Shown: piece after piece, positions 34,593 to 43,205 of the stretch
Layout of the letters: each line of letters starts with the position of its first letter
Numbering within the stretch: position 1 is the first letter of the stretch
NCBI RefSeq assembly: GCF_001622165.1
Contig: NZ_LVWG01000013.1
Location: forward strand, 1 to 52,867
DNA from: Pelodictyon luteolum
Lineage (GTDB): Bacteria > Bacteroidota > Chlorobiia > Chlorobiales > Chlorobiaceae
Length of the DNA: 52,867 nucleotides
Reading direction: 5' to 3'
Translations under genes and position numbers: made by a program
The notes under the pieces: generated by a model
The model's input: the letters and a program-made list of their open reading frames with translations, nothing else
Database searches by the model: none
Told to the model about the DNA's origin: nothing

Positions 34593-35555
34593 TCATGCAG
34601 GTTCCCTTCCGGTTGCCGGTTCATCATCATCAGCGAGCAGGTCGAGATGCTGCAGGGTACTCTGGGCAAGCAGTTCTACAAATCCTGCGCTATAGGCAAG
34701 CTCGAAGAGCAGGGGCGGCTTGAGTTCCACGCCGGGGCCTCCACACAGCCGCATGGTGCGCCACAGGGGACGAAACTTGTTTTTGAAGGCATAGAGGCCC
34801 ATGTAGTCATAGGCGTGCCTGCAGAGCGGTGCTGCGGCGAACAGGATCCGTTCAAGGAGTATGAGCGGCTGATGGTCCGGTTCGCGCAGCATGAAGGGAA
34901 CCTCCCCGAGGCTCAGTCGTTCAGCGCCTTCAGCCCTTAGCTGTTCTGCTGTTCCGGCAATAAGGCATTCCATGACATCTCCCGGTGCTTTGGCGCTCCG
35001 AAGCATGAGTTCGGTATGGAAGGCGTTCCTTCCCTGTCTGGAGAGGGTCAGGCAGGCGAGCCGGGCACCGGTAAAAGACCGGAAGACGAAACAGCGTGAC
35101 GTTTCCAGCGGGTTGCTCCGGAACAGATGGCGGAGCATGGGTTTTCCTGCATGGGGTGATTCTCTTTGGAGTACCTGAAGACAGTCTGAAGCAAGGGCGG
35201 CGCAGGGGATTTCCTCAACAAGGCCGTGTCGCCATCCACGCTTCAGCGCAGCCCGGACTTTTTTGCCTTCAAAGTGCCTGTCTGAGGTGAGATCCAGCAC
35301 CGCATCCATTCCCGTGCGCAGGGTATCGTCGCCGAAAGAATGGAACAGTGCGCTGACTTCCGGCGGACAGCCCCGGATGACGAACCCTTCAGGATGCAGC
35401 CGGTGCAGTTCCCTGTAGAGTGTCGTGAGATCGAAAGACGGGGGTATGTCCGCAAACGGAATCCAGGTATGGCGGGATAGGGGGAGGGTGAGGGTGTGGT
35501 ACCGGGGAGCGCATTCTTCGCTCCTGTGCCAGCTTGAGGGCAGTGAAGCGTACAT
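34593..35555 (-). CDS. DUF2156 protein, acyltransferase-like (MprF C-terminal domain type)
   Basis: A 320-residue soluble protein made of the GNAT-like double domain of DUF2156, which in MprF/LPG synthase transfers aminoacyl groups to phosphatidylglycerol. Marks are V-R-A-A-L-K-R-G-W-R-H-G near residue 100, the L-S-L-G-E-V-P-F strand near 217, and K-N-K-F-R-P-L-W-R near 260, close to the family K-F-x-P-x-W motif. There is no membrane domain, unlike MprF. The gene starts 3 bases after a small Csm-like gene and is last in the minus arm of the csm cluster. A link to chlorosome envelope lipids is inference. Confidence 0.75.
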   Translation of the reverse strand: MYASLPSSWHRSEECAPRYHTLTLPLSRHTWIPFADIPPSFDLTTLYRELHRLHPEGFVIRGCPPEVSALFHSFGDDTLRTGMDAVLDLTSDRHFEGKKVRAALKRGWRHGLVEEIPCAALASDCLQVLQRESPHAGKPMLRHLFRSNPLETSRCFVFRSFTGARLACLTLSRQGRNAFHTELMLRSAKAPGDVMECLIAGTAEQLRAEGAERLSLGEVPFMLREPDHQPLILLERILFAAAPLCRHAYDYMGLYAFKNKFRPLWRTMRLCGGPGVELKPPLLFELAYSAGFVELLAQSTLQHLDLLADDDEPATGREPA

Positions 35556-35558
35556 CGG

Positions 35559-35813
35559 TTACCGTTTCCGGGACCCCTCCCCGGTTGAGCGACCGGGCTT
35601 TCCTTCGGCGCTGTGGCCGAACAGTCCTGTGGCTTTTTCGTTGATGAAGCCGGCCGTTTTGACGACGGCTGTTCCGGCGGCGAAAAGGCCGAGTCCAATG
35701 ACGGCAATGCCTGCAATGCCATGCAGTGCCGGTGCTGCTACAGGGGCCAGCAGCGCTGCTCCGCCGGCGGCTCCTGCTGCTGTTGCGGCGGCAGCTATCG
35801 GGTTCTGGTTCAA
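35559..35813 (-). CDS. Small hydrophobic Csm-like protein of the chlorosome cluster
   Basis: An 84-residue protein. An Ala-rich N-terminus leads into a hydrophobic segment (about 14-52) with L-L-A-P-V-A-A-P-A-L-H-G-I-A-G, then G-L-G-L-F-A-A-G-T-A-V, and a basic tail. It is a paralogue of the protein at 7748-8017 and shares the P-x-P-x-H pattern with the CsmC/CsmD-like protein at 36100-36429. Because it sits in a run of csm genes it is probably an envelope protein; I cannot match it to a named Csm. The DUF2156 gene follows by 3 bases. Confidence 0.68.
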   Translation of the reverse strand: MNQNPIAAAATAAGAAGGAALLAPVAAPALHGIAGIAVIGLGLFAAGTAVVKTAGFINEKATGLFGHSAEGKPGRSTGEGSRKR

Positions 35814-35840
35814 GGGGTTGTCTCCTGTGTTTTGCTGTTG

Positions 35841-36077
35841 TTAATTCATTCTGATTTTGTGGTGCCCTTTGGGTACCTGCAGCTTGCGCCCGTATTGTTC
35901 GCCGGCGGTGAAGCCTTCAATGAACACCATTTCGCCGAATTCCTCGAGCGTCATATCAAGATCGAGTTTCTGGCGGAGATGTTCGCTGAAGTTATTCTCC
36001 GCAGAGCACTGCTCGATTTTATGGATGTAGTTTTTCCATGCCGACTGGACGGCATGAAGCCATAATCACCTGATCAT
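35841..36077 (-). pseudogene. Small protein-like frame with early TGA, between two csm-like genes
   Basis: On the minus strand, 74 codons from 36065 to a TAA at 35841 read as a credible soluble protein: A-V-Q-S-A-W-K-N-Y-I-H-K-I-E-Q, then L-E-E-F-G-E-M-V-F-I-E-G-F-T-A-G. There is no start codon in frame until far inside. An ATG at 36075-36077 is in the same frame but its fourth codon is TGA (36066-36068). An AGGTGAT tract sits just before an ATG in another frame. A lost or shifted start, or a real short gene with an unusual start, would fit. I do not recognise a family. Confidence 0.5.
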
Positions 36078-36099
36078 AAGGGGTGAACTTATTTTCTGG

Positions 36100-36429
36100 T
36101 TAGACGGTGCCTTCGGCTGCTGCTTGGCTTATCCCATCGTTGATGGTGACCGGGCCGGCAACGACAGATGGCTGGTTTTTCGGAGTGCTGCCCCGCCCGA
36201 AGAGTTTTTCGGTGATGGCGCCGAGGTCGCTTTTTGATGCAAGCGCTCCAAGGATGGGGACTGCCGCGGGAGCAATCGGTACGAGGGTGGCTGCAATGCC
36301 GGCGCCCATAAAGAACGCGCCTCCAAGAGCGTGCAGGCAGAGTGGAGTGCCGACGAACGGTGCAAGCATTGCCAGGCCCTGAACGCCCTGCTGTGCAGGT
36401 TTTGAGGCTGAGCTGGCGGATTCTGGCAT
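36100..36429 (-). CDS. Chlorosome envelope protein, CsmC/CsmD-like
   Basis: A 109-residue protein, close in length to CsmD (about 113 residues). A polar N-terminus leads to two hydrophobic segments (about residues 19-42 and 44-60), M-L-A-P-F-V-G-T-P-L-C-L-H-A-L-G-G then a Pro/Ala-rich helix, followed by a polar tail. His33 lies in the same place as the His of the two smaller paralogues. CsmC/CsmD proteins sit in the lipid monolayer of the chlorosome. It is downstream of the CsmB/F-type gene, from which a stable hairpin separates it. Confidence 0.7.
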   Translation of the reverse strand: MPESASSASKPAQQGVQGLAMLAPFVGTPLCLHALGGAFFMGAGIAATLVPIAPAAVPILGALASKSDLGAITEKLFGRGSTPKNQPSVVAGPVTINDGISQAAAEGTV

Positions 36430-36455
36430 GGCTTGTGCGTTTGGGTTATAAATCA

Positions 36456-36488
36456 GGACGCTTCACGTGACCGGGTCGTGAAGCGTCC
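36456..36488 (-). promoter_or_regulatory. Intercistronic hairpin between CsmB/F and CsmC/D-like genes
   Basis: A perfect 12-base stem (36456-36467 with 36477-36488) with a 9-base loop lies 18 bases past the CsmB/F-type stop. No clear T-run follows on the minus strand, so it looks more like an mRNA-stabilising or attenuating hairpin than a full terminator. Confidence 0.75.
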
Positions 36489-36506
36489 AGGAAAAGAGCG
36501 TCTGCG

Positions 36507-36734
36507 TTACTTCTGGGGGTTGATTGACGAGGTAACGTTCTGCAGGGTGGAGGTGAGGGTGCTGGTCAGATTGCCGACCAGTTCGCTGGCAGTTTTCCCG
36601 AGCGGCTCAACTGCTGAAGCGGCTGAGTTCAGAATCTGGGTGACGATGTCAACCTGCATCTGGCCGATCTTTCCGACTGCGCCCATCAGATCATTGACCG
36701 TCTTCGTGACGTCCACGTTCGTTTCGTTTGCCAT
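36507..36734 (-). CDS. Chlorosome envelope protein, CsmB/CsmF family
   Basis: A 75-residue protein of the CsmB/CsmF type, the same length as CsmB. It starts M-A-N-E-T-N-V-D-V-T and is mostly amphipathic helix rich in Val, Leu, Thr and Ser, with I-L-N-S-A-A-S-A-V-E-P-L-G-K-T-A near residues 34-49. CsmB-type proteins are abundant in the chlorosome envelope. Whether this is CsmB or CsmF cannot be settled here. No Shine-Dalgarno is visible. It is the first gene of the minus arm, with TATAAT on the minus strand at 36792-36797. Confidence 0.8.
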   Translation of the reverse strand: MANETNVDVTKTVNDLMGAVGKIGQMQVDIVTQILNSAASAVEPLGKTASELVGNLTSTLTSTLQNVTSSINPQK

Positions 36735-37152
36735 GGTGGTTGTGGTTTTAGGGTTTGATGGAAAAGCCTGAATCTTTTAATTCTTATCGGAATTATAAGT
36801 TTATTTTGTAATATTTGAAAGGTTCGTTGAATTTTTCCCCCACTGAGCATGACCGGTCGCGGGTACTTCTCTTTTCTTGTTGCAGCGCGCTTTACTGCTG
36901 CAGTTGAAGCTGTTTTACATCGTTTTCATTGCAGCCGCTGTGAGATGCATGAGCAGCCTCCAGCGCTGAAGCGTCGGATCCGGGTATCGGTCGAGGATGG
37001 GGACGGCCAGATGCAGCAGTCGAAACCCGAGACTCCGAACTCCCGCTGCGGGTTCAGTACGGGCGAGTCGGACCGGATTTAGGAACTCATCGGCGTTTTT
37101 ATTACATTTCTTGCGTCTGTTGTCATTATTGGTCAATAAGAAATAATCAGTT
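36735..37152. promoter_or_regulatory. Divergent control region of the chlorosome cluster
   Basis: These 418 bases separate the two divergent csm arms. A perfect TATAAT box reads on the minus strand at 36792-36797, 58 bases before the CsmB/F-type ATG, in an AT-rich stretch from 36770 to 36840; its -35 (TTTCAA at 17 bases) is weak. The stretch from 37095 to 37150 is also AT-rich and should hold the promoter of the plus arm. The middle, 36850-37080, shows no supported gene. Confidence 0.5.
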
Positions 37153-37410
37153 ATGAAAGATTTTAACGGTGCGTTCGTCAAGGGTGCCGAGGCCTACGGC
37201 AGGTTACTTGAGGTGTTCATCGACGGGCACTGGTGGGTAGTGGGCGACTATCTCGAGAATGTCGGCAAGTGCACCAAGCGCCTCGGTGCCAATGCCTACC
37301 CCCAGCTCTACGGCGGCTCGTCCGGCATGGGAAGCCTTCGCGGCAGTTCACCCCGTGTTTCCGGATATGCCAGCCCCACCAAGGAGGTCTCCAGCCGCTT
37401 TGATTCGTGA
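37153..37410 (+). CDS. csmE: Chlorosome baseplate/envelope protein, CsmA/CsmE family (CsmE-like)
   Basis: An 85-residue precursor of the CsmA/CsmE family. CsmA binds bacteriochlorophyll a in the chlorosome baseplate through a histidine in G-H-W; here the motif is F-I-D-G-H-W-W-V-V-G with His26. K-R-L-G-A-N-A-Y follows. The C-terminal L-R-G-S-S-P-R-V-S-G-Y-A-S-P-T-K-E-V is the part that is cut off in mature CsmA and CsmE. The W-W-V-V-G and A-F-V-K-G-A-E-A-Y-G features point to CsmE rather than CsmA. The radical SAM gene follows after 65 bases. Confidence 0.8.
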   Translation: MKDFNGAFVKGAEAYGRLLEVFIDGHWWVVGDYLENVGKCTKRLGANAYPQLYGGSSGMGSLRGSSPRVSGYASPTKEVSSRFDS

Positions 37411-37475
37411 ACAGCATGATTGCCGTTCTCTCTTCCCGAATGTCGTTCGAATCATCACGGTTCCTTTTCTGACGT

Positions 37476-38861
37476 ATGACCTCTCCATTCACTGCTGCTT
37501 CCAGGCCGGCGTCTGAAGGCGTCGGTCCGGAGCATCCTTCAAGGAGCGGACGCAAGAAATGGCTTCTCATCCAGCCCCGCAGCAATACCTGCATGATGGT
37601 CGACTCCCGAAGAGTCAGCATGCCACTGAACCTCGTCATGGTTGCGACCCTTGCCGGCGAGGTTTTTGATGTTGACTTCATCGATGAGCGGCTCGGCGAC
37701 ACCATCCCGGAAGACTTTTCCCGATATGATGTCGTTGCCCTCACCTCCCGGACCCTGAATGCCACAAGGGCTTATGCCATTGCTGATAAAGCCAAAGCGC
37801 AGGGGCGGGCGGTGCTCCTCGGCGGCGTGCATCCCACCATGTCTCTTGATGAGGCATGCCGGCATGCCACCTCGGTCGTATACGGGGAGATTGAGTCCGT
37901 ATGGCCGGAGCTCTCCCGGGACATCCTTGCGGGGCGGATGCAGCCTGTCTACCGGGCTGATGCCCTCAGGCCGATGAATGCGATGGCACGGCCTGATTTT
38001 ACCTATGTGCTCCAAAGCAGGAACAGCCGCAGATACAGTAACAGGATTCCTGTGCTGGCGACAAAAGGCTGCCCTGTGGGGTGCAATTTCTGCACGACGC
38101 CGACCATATACGGGAAGAACTACCGGTACCGTGATATCGAACTGGTTCTCGACGAAATTCGCTATCACCAGGACCGCCTGGGGAGGGGATCGCTCCACTT
38201 CTCCTTCATGGACGACAACATCAGTTTCCGCCCTGTCTATTTCAAGGAGCTTCTCAGCCACATGGGGCGGCTCGCCATCCGCTGGAATGCCAACATCTCC
38301 ATGAATTTCCTCCACGATCCCGAGATTGCAGAGCTTGCGGCATGGTCCGGCTGCGATCTCATGAGCATCGGGTTCGAATCGCTCAATCCCGAAACCCTGA
38401 AAAGCGTGCATAAAGGTTCGAACCGGCTGGAGGACTACTCCGCGGTTGTCGACAACCTTCACGCCCGGGGGATTGCCATTCAGGGATATTTCATGTTCGG
38501 GTTCGATAACGACAGTGCTGAGAGCTTTCAGTTGACCTATGACTTCATCATGGAGAACTGGATCGATTTCCCGGTATTCTCTCTCGTCACCCCGTTTCCC
38601 GGTACCCCGTACTTCGAGGAAATGAAACCCCGTCTCCGCCATATGGACTGGGATAAATACGATACCTATCACTATATGTTCGAGCCGAAGGGGCTCGGTT
38701 CCCGGCAGTTCCTCGATCACTTCGTCAAGGTGCAGAAGGAGGTCTATAAAGGTCGGGCCATTGCGCGGCGGATGAAGGGAAAGCGGCTGAACTGGGTCTG
38801 GCTTGCGAACCTGCAGATGAACCGCTTCACACGCAGCCTCAAGCCATCCATCTATCTCTGA
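37476..38861 (+). CDS. B12-binding radical SAM enzyme, BchQ/BchR/BchE-like
   Basis: A 461-residue enzyme. An N-terminal cobalamin-binding domain (about residues 25-150) has L-L-G-G-V-H-P-T. The radical SAM barrel begins with A-T-K-G-C-P-V-G-C-N-F-C near residue 200, the C-x3-C-x2-C that binds the 4Fe-4S cluster. Enzymes of this type in green sulfur bacteria methylate C-8 and C-12 side chains of bacteriochlorophyllide d (BchQ, BchR) or form the E ring (BchE). Length and its place next to csm and bchK genes favour BchQ/BchR. Which position it methylates cannot be told. The ATG at 37476 is the first in frame. Confidence 0.82.
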   Translation: MTSPFTAASRPASEGVGPEHPSRSGRKKWLLIQPRSNTCMMVDSRRVSMPLNLVMVATLAGEVFDVDFIDERLGDTIPEDFSRYDVVALTSRTLNATRAYAIADKAKAQGRAVLLGGVHPTMSLDEACRHATSVVYGEIESVWPELSRDILAGRMQPVYRADALRPMNAMARPDFTYVLQSRNSRRYSNRIPVLATKGCPVGCNFCTTPTIYGKNYRYRDIELVLDEIRYHQDRLGRGSLHFSFMDDNISFRPVYFKELLSHMGRLAIRWNANISMNFLHDPEIAELAAWSGCDLMSIGFESLNPETLKSVHKGSNRLEDYSAVVDNLHARGIAIQGYFMFGFDNDSAESFQLTYDFIMENWIDFPVFSLVTPFPGTPYFEEMKPRLRHMDWDKYDTYHYMFEPKGLGSRQFLDHFVKVQKEVYKGRAIARRMKGKRLNWVWLANLQMNRFTRSLKPSIYL

Positions 38862-38959
38862 ACCACTTCCGGGCTTATTTCAGTCCATCAGGAAGACAAC
38901 CCCTTAGCACTCTCCTCATGCATGCAACAGCCCCCTTTCGGCAGCAGACTTCAGGTCTG

Positions 38960-39931
38960 ATGGATAAAATCAAGACCCATATCGAACTCCTCGATCCGGT
39001 AACCTGGATCAGCGTTTTTCCCTGTCTGGCCTGCGGGGTCATCGGAACCGGAGCCATGCAGCCGACCTCTTACGACTATCTGCTCCTTTTGCTCCTTTTC
39101 ATCATTTACGGTCCGCTCGGAACCGGGTTCAGCCAGTCGGTCAACGACTATTTCGATCTCGAGCTCGACCGCATGAACGAGCCGACGAGGCCTATCCCAT
39201 CCGGAAGGATTTCCGAACGTGAGGCTGCCTGGAACTGGGGAATCGTGCTCCTTCTGGCCCTTTTGATCTGCACCGGCATTTCACTCCACCTCGGGGGACA
39301 GCGGGGGGTTGTGTTTGCAGTCTGCATGCTGACGGGGCTTTTTCTCGGATTTGTCTATTCAGCGCCGCCCTTCAAGCTGAAAAAGAACATTTTCCTTTCC
39401 GCTCCGGCTGTCGGCATGTCCTACGGCTTCATCACCTATCTTTCGGCCAACGTGCTCTTCAGCGACATCCGCCCCGAAATCGTCTGGCTTGGGGTCCTGA
39501 ATTTCTTTATGGCCATGTCGCTCATCATCATGAACGATTTCAAGTCACAGAAGGGTGATGCCGAGAGCGGCATGAAATCCCTGACCGTGCTCATCGGCTC
39601 ACGCTACACGTTTCTGGTGGCATTCCTCATCATTGATTTGACCTTTGCCGGGTTTGCCTTTCTTGCATGGCAGTGGGGCTTTTCTGTCTTGATGGTGATG
39701 ATCATGGTCTCACTCGGGATCAATATTGCCGTACAGATTCCGATATACCGCGATCCGAGCACCGGCGCATCATTCATGCAGGGTGCTGCCGATGACGGGT
39801 TCGGCAACGCGATTGGAAAGAGTGAGGTGAACGAGCATAACGCTTTTCTGCGTTTCCAGCTGGTCAACAACATCCTCTTCCTCATCAACCAGTTCGCTGC
39901 GGCGGCACTCATCGGCATAAAGTACATGTGA
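38960..39931 (+). CDS. bchK: Bacteriochlorophyll c synthase (UbiA prenyltransferase)
   Basis: This 323-residue membrane enzyme joins a prenyl (farnesyl) group to bacteriochlorophyllide c/d/e, the last step of chlorosome pigment synthesis. Marks are L-L-D-P-V-T-W-I-S-V-F-P-C-L-A near residue 9, the prenyl-diphosphate motif N-D-Y-F-D-L-E-L-D near 61 with M-N-E-P-T-R-P-I-P-S-G, and N-D-F-K-S-Q-K-G-D near 190. The wording differs from the BchG/ChlG-type gene at 12250-13152 and fits BchK. The ATG at 38960 gives the usual short N-terminus; an ATG at 38918 is also in frame. Confidence 0.85.
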   Translation: MDKIKTHIELLDPVTWISVFPCLACGVIGTGAMQPTSYDYLLLLLLFIIYGPLGTGFSQSVNDYFDLELDRMNEPTRPIPSGRISEREAAWNWGIVLLLALLICTGISLHLGGQRGVVFAVCMLTGLFLGFVYSAPPFKLKKNIFLSAPAVGMSYGFITYLSANVLFSDIRPEIVWLGVLNFFMAMSLIIMNDFKSQKGDAESGMKSLTVLIGSRYTFLVAFLIIDLTFAGFAFLAWQWGFSVLMVMIMVSLGINIAVQIPIYRDPSTGASFMQGAADDGFGNAIGKSEVNEHNAFLRFQLVNNILFLINQFAAAALIGIKYM

Positions 39932-40043
39932 GGTGCCTCTGAACCGCGTTCGGGGGGGCCTGCGGCAGGGTAGTGCTTTGTGATCTTTAAAAACTTTCAT
40001 TTATTGAAGTTATTTTCCTTTTGGAACGGACCGAGAGCAATAC

Positions 40044-43000
40044 ATGACGAAGAATACGTCCATCCCCGATGCACCTGCAATCGAGACGATCCTCGAGCTC
40101 GTTCCGTACGAAGCTGCCGTCATAGACCCTGACGGCCGCATTCTTCATTCCAATGCCCTCTTTCAGAGATGGCTCGGCCTTTCAGGCCATCTCTTTGCCG
40201 GACGGAGCATTTTTGAGATCCTCTCTTCCTCCCCCCTCGCCTCCACCAATGCTGAAGAGCTGTTGCTGCTCTCCCGGAACGTGCTGGAGACGGGACTGCC
40301 TTCTGGCAATGTCCGCCCCCTGCCATCTCCGGACGGTGTCGTTCGGGCACTGGTCCTCACCTTTCCCGGCGATGGTGACGGGAGCAGAGCGCCCGACCAT
40401 TCCCACCCGAACATCTCCGCAGCCCTGAATGCCGCCGATGCCGGCTCCTGGCAGTGGAACCTGAAGACCGGAGCAATTCAATGGTCGGAGGGGCTGTGGC
40501 GTCTTTTTGAAATGCAGAACACGGGCGAACCGCCTTCACTGGCGATATGGGAGGAGCGGCTCGACCCGACGAACCGCGCTGGGACCATGCAGGCCTTTGC
40601 AGCCTGCAGCTCCTCTGGCGTCGACATGCATATCGAGTATCGCCTTCTTCTGGACGAGGGTCGTACGCGCTGGGTCATGAGCCGCGGCAGACCCTATCAC
40701 GACAGCCGGGGAGCGATTGAGGGTTATATCGGTATCTCGATTGACATCACCGCACAGAAAAAACTGGAAGAAGAGCTGCTGGACAACAAGGAGCGTTTCT
40801 CTTTTGCGCTCGGAGCTGCATGTTCGGGCATCTGGGAGTGGAATGTCGAAACCGATGAACTGCTGTGGTCTGAAGAGGTATGGCGGCTGTACGGCCTTTC
40901 TCCCGGCTCCGAGGCATTGACCCATCAGCTTTGTATGTCGACGGTGCATGAGGCGGACCGCCCGTATGTCAGCCATATGATCAGGGATGCGGTGACGGGC
41001 GGCAGGGAGGCCTCGGTGGAGTTCCGGGTGACGTATCCGGGTGATGGTTCCCTGCACTGGCTCCAGTCCCAGGGATCGCCGAAACGTGATGCTTCCGGAA
41101 AGGCGGTGAAGTACATCGGCCTCATTACCGACATCACCGAACGCAAGATTGCCGAGATTGAACTGATCGAAAACCGGAGCAGGCTCGAACAGGCTCTGGC
41201 TGCGGCGAAGGCCGGAATCTGGGAGTGGGATCTCCTTACTGGACGCAATACCTGGTCGGATGAGGTATGGGCCCTTTACGGACTTGAGCCGCACTCCCGT
41301 GAGCCGTCTTTTGCCGTATGGGCGGAAACGCTCCATCCCGAGGACAGGGATGCAGCCTGCCTCTCGGTGCAGTCCGCTTCGGCTGAAGGGAGGGAGATTT
41401 CCTTCGAATACCGGGTTCCGAGGGCGGACGGCTCGATGCTCTGGCTGCTTTCGAGGGGGCAGCCCCGCAGGGATGCCTCCGGAGCCATCGTCAAATACCT
41501 CGGGACGGTCATCGACGTCACCGAACAGAAATCGCTTGAGGAGCAGCTGCTCAAAAACAAGGCCCGCATGGCTTTTGCCCTTGAGGCCACGAAAGCGGGC
41601 GTATGGGAGTGGGATCTGAAGCATGATCAGGTGTTCTGGTCTGACCGGATCTGGCAGCTCTACGGCCTTGAGTCCGGCAGCAAACCCAACAATCACAAGC
41701 TCTGCGAAAGCAATGTCCTGCCGGAGGACAGGGAGCAGACGTTCGGTATCGTCATGCAGGCGGCCAACCGTGAAATCGAGATCGATATCGAGTTCCGGGT
41801 ATGCCACCCTGAGGACGGTACCATCCACTGGCTGGCCTGCAGGGGCAAACCACAGCTTGATGCCCAGGGCGCTTTAGACCGGTATGTCGGCACCATCATG
41901 GACATCACCGACCGCAAACGGCTCGATGACGAGCTGCGGGAAAATGAACGGAAATTCAGGGGCATTTTCGACAATGCTCCGATAGCCATCAGCATCAAGG
42001 AGATCGATACGGGCAAGATCATTGATGTCAATGATGCCTGGCTCAACCTGCTCGGCTACACTCTTGTTGAGGTACTCGGCCGCACAGGACCCGATATCGG
42101 CATCCATGCCTGCAGTGAGGACTATCAGGCCATTGAGATGGCCTCCCTGAAGCGCGAACGGATATGCAACCGCCAGGTCCTTCTGCACGAAAAGAACGGT
42201 GACCTGGTCGATGTGCTCTACTCCACGGAATTCATCGAGTTCGAGGGCATGGCGGTCATGCTGGTCATGATGGTCGATGTCACGCTCGAGAAAATGCAGC
42301 AGCAGAACATCAGCCGCCTTGAGCAGTCGATTGCCGACCGCAATATCCAGCTCCAGAAAGAGGTGGAGCGGCTGCACCGGTTCCTGAGCATGATCTCCCA
42401 TGAATACCGGAAGCCCCTGGCCATCATGAGGACCAATCTCGACCTCGTCAAGATGAAGAATAAGATGGGGAATTTCCAGAACCGCCAGGAGTTTGCAAAG
42501 ATTGACCGGAGCATTGCCCGCCTGGTCGAGGTGCTTGAGGTCTCCATCCAGGAAAGCCGGATGGCCGACCGTCATAAATCGGTGACGGGCAGGCACGAAC
42601 TCCCGCTTGCCGGCATCATCAAATCCCAGGTCGAAGCGTTTTCCGGGATATGGAAAGAAAGAAGCGTCTTGTTTGAGAACTGCCTGGAGGATGTGCGGGT
42701 ATACGGGGAGGAGTCCGGGGTCAAATTTGCCATTTTCAACCTGCTTGACAATGCCCGGAAGTATTCACCCGATGAGTCGCCAATCAGCATCACCTGCCGG
42801 AAGGCCGGGCCGGGTCATATCATGATTGATGTCGGCAACGAGCTGCGCGAACCCCTTGAAGACGTGGACATGGACCTGTTCTTCGAGAAATATCATCGGG
42901 GAGGGAACTCCAGCAATACCGCAGGGGCGGGCCTCGGGCTCTGGCTCGTGAAGAACATCGTTACACAGCACGAGGGTCATATTGCGCTGAGCAAACAGGC

Positions 43001-43205
43001 TTCAGGGATTGTCGTGACAATCACGCTTCCCGTCATTCCATCCGTCACTCCATCCGTCATTCCATCCGTCACTCCATCCGTCACTCCATCCGTCATTCCA
43101 TCCGTCACTCCATCCGTCACTCCATCCGTCATTCCATCCGTCATTCCTTCCGTCACTCCATCCGTCATCGAGTCCCCGGACGAAGACAAACAGGCGAACC
43201 CATGA
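40044..43205 (+). CDS. Soluble sensor histidine kinase with six PAS domains
   Basis: A 1053-residue kinase with no membrane segments. A first PAS domain (about 10-120) is followed by four similar PAS_3/PAC units (about 130-255, 255-380, 380-505, 505-635), each starting with a W-x-W-[ND]-x-[KEL] segment and ending D-I-T-x-[QR]-K or D-V-T-E-Q-K. A sixth PAS (about 640-765) precedes the kinase. The phospho-acceptor is [10 protein letters not shown] near residue 788. The ATPase has [10 protein letters not shown] and G-A-G-L-G-L-W-L-V. The tail is a run of V-I-P-S/V-T-P-S repeats. It overlaps the regulator gene by ATGA. The signal is unknown; PAS domains could sense redox, light or oxygen. Confidence 0.92.
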   Translation: MTKNTSIPDAPAIETILELVPYEAAVIDPDGRILHSNALFQRWLGLSGHLFAGRSIFEILSSSPLASTNAEELLLLSRNVLETGLPSGNVRPLPSPDGVVRALVLTFPGDGDGSRAPDHSHPNISAALNAADAGSWQWNLKTGAIQWSEGLWRLFEMQNTGEPPSLAIWEERLDPTNRAGTMQAFAACSSSGVDMHIEYRLLLDEGRTRWVMSRGRPYHDSRGAIEGYIGISIDITAQKKLEEELLDNKERFSFALGAACSGIWEWNVETDELLWSEEVWRLYGLSPGSEALTHQLCMSTVHEADRPYVSHMIRDAVTGGREASVEFRVTYPGDGSLHWLQSQGSPKRDASGKAVKYIGLITDITERKIAEIELIENRSRLEQALAAAKAGIWEWDLLTGRNTWSDEVWALYGLEPHSREPSFAVWAETLHPEDRDAACLSVQSASAEGREISFEYRVPRADGSMLWLLSRGQPRRDASGAIVKYLGTVIDVTEQKSLEEQLLKNKARMAFALEATKAGVWEWDLKHDQVFWSDRIWQLYGLESGSKPNNHKLCESNVLPEDREQTFGIVMQAANREIEIDIEFRVCHPEDGTIHWLACRGKPQLDAQGALDRYVGTIMDITDRKRLDDELRENERKFRGIFDNAPIAISIKEIDTGKIIDVNDAWLNLLGYTLVEVLGRTGPDIGIHACSEDYQAIEMASLKRERICNRQVLLHEKNGDLVDVLYSTEFIEFEGMAVMLVMMVDVTLEKMQQQNISRLEQSIADRNIQLQKEVERLHRFLSMISHEYRKPLAIMRTNLDLVKMKNKMGNFQNRQEFAKIDRSIARLVEVLEVSIQESRMADRHKSVTGRHELPLAGIIKSQVEAFSGIWKERSVLFENCLEDVRVYGEESGVKFAIFNLLDNARKYSPDESPISITCRKAGPGHIMIDVGNELREPLEDVDMDLFFEKYHRGGNSSNTAGAGLGLWLVKNIVTQHEGHIALSKQASGIVVTITLPVIPSVTPSVIPSVTPSVTPSVIPSVTPSVTPSVIPSVIPSVTPSVIESPDEDKQANP
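43032..43175 (+). repeat. Twelve 12-base units encoding VIPS/VTPS repeats in the kinase tail
   Basis: Twelve consecutive 12-base units of the form GTCAYTCCATCC run in frame from residue 997 of the kinase, the last one diverged (V-I-E-S). Units 1-9 and 11 are near exact and unit 10 has one base change. The unit number is likely to vary between strains. Confidence 0.92.

Noticed and set aside
35613-36065. 150-codon plus-strand frame in the csm cluster
   Set aside because: It is Cys-rich nonsense over the csm-like gene and mirrors the broken minus-strand frame. Not supported.
36066-36068. TGA as selenocysteine
   Set aside because: It would be the fourth codon of an unknown small protein, with no Cys-like context or SECIS-like hairpin seen. 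A broken start is simpler.
36849-37181. Plus and minus frames in the divergent csm control region
   Set aside because: Composition is not protein-like, there is no motif, and the region is needed for two promoters.
37539-38720. 393-codon open frame on the minus strand
   Set aside because: Antisense to the radical SAM gene with its C-x3-C-x2-C motif. Shadow frame.
40536-41828. 430-codon open frame on the minus strand
   Set aside because: Antisense to the PAS repeats of the kinase, which are clearly real. No motif in the minus frame.
43032-43175. Regular repeats that might be a CRISPR array
   Set aside because: Units are 12 bases, contiguous and in frame, with no spacers. They encode a protein tail.
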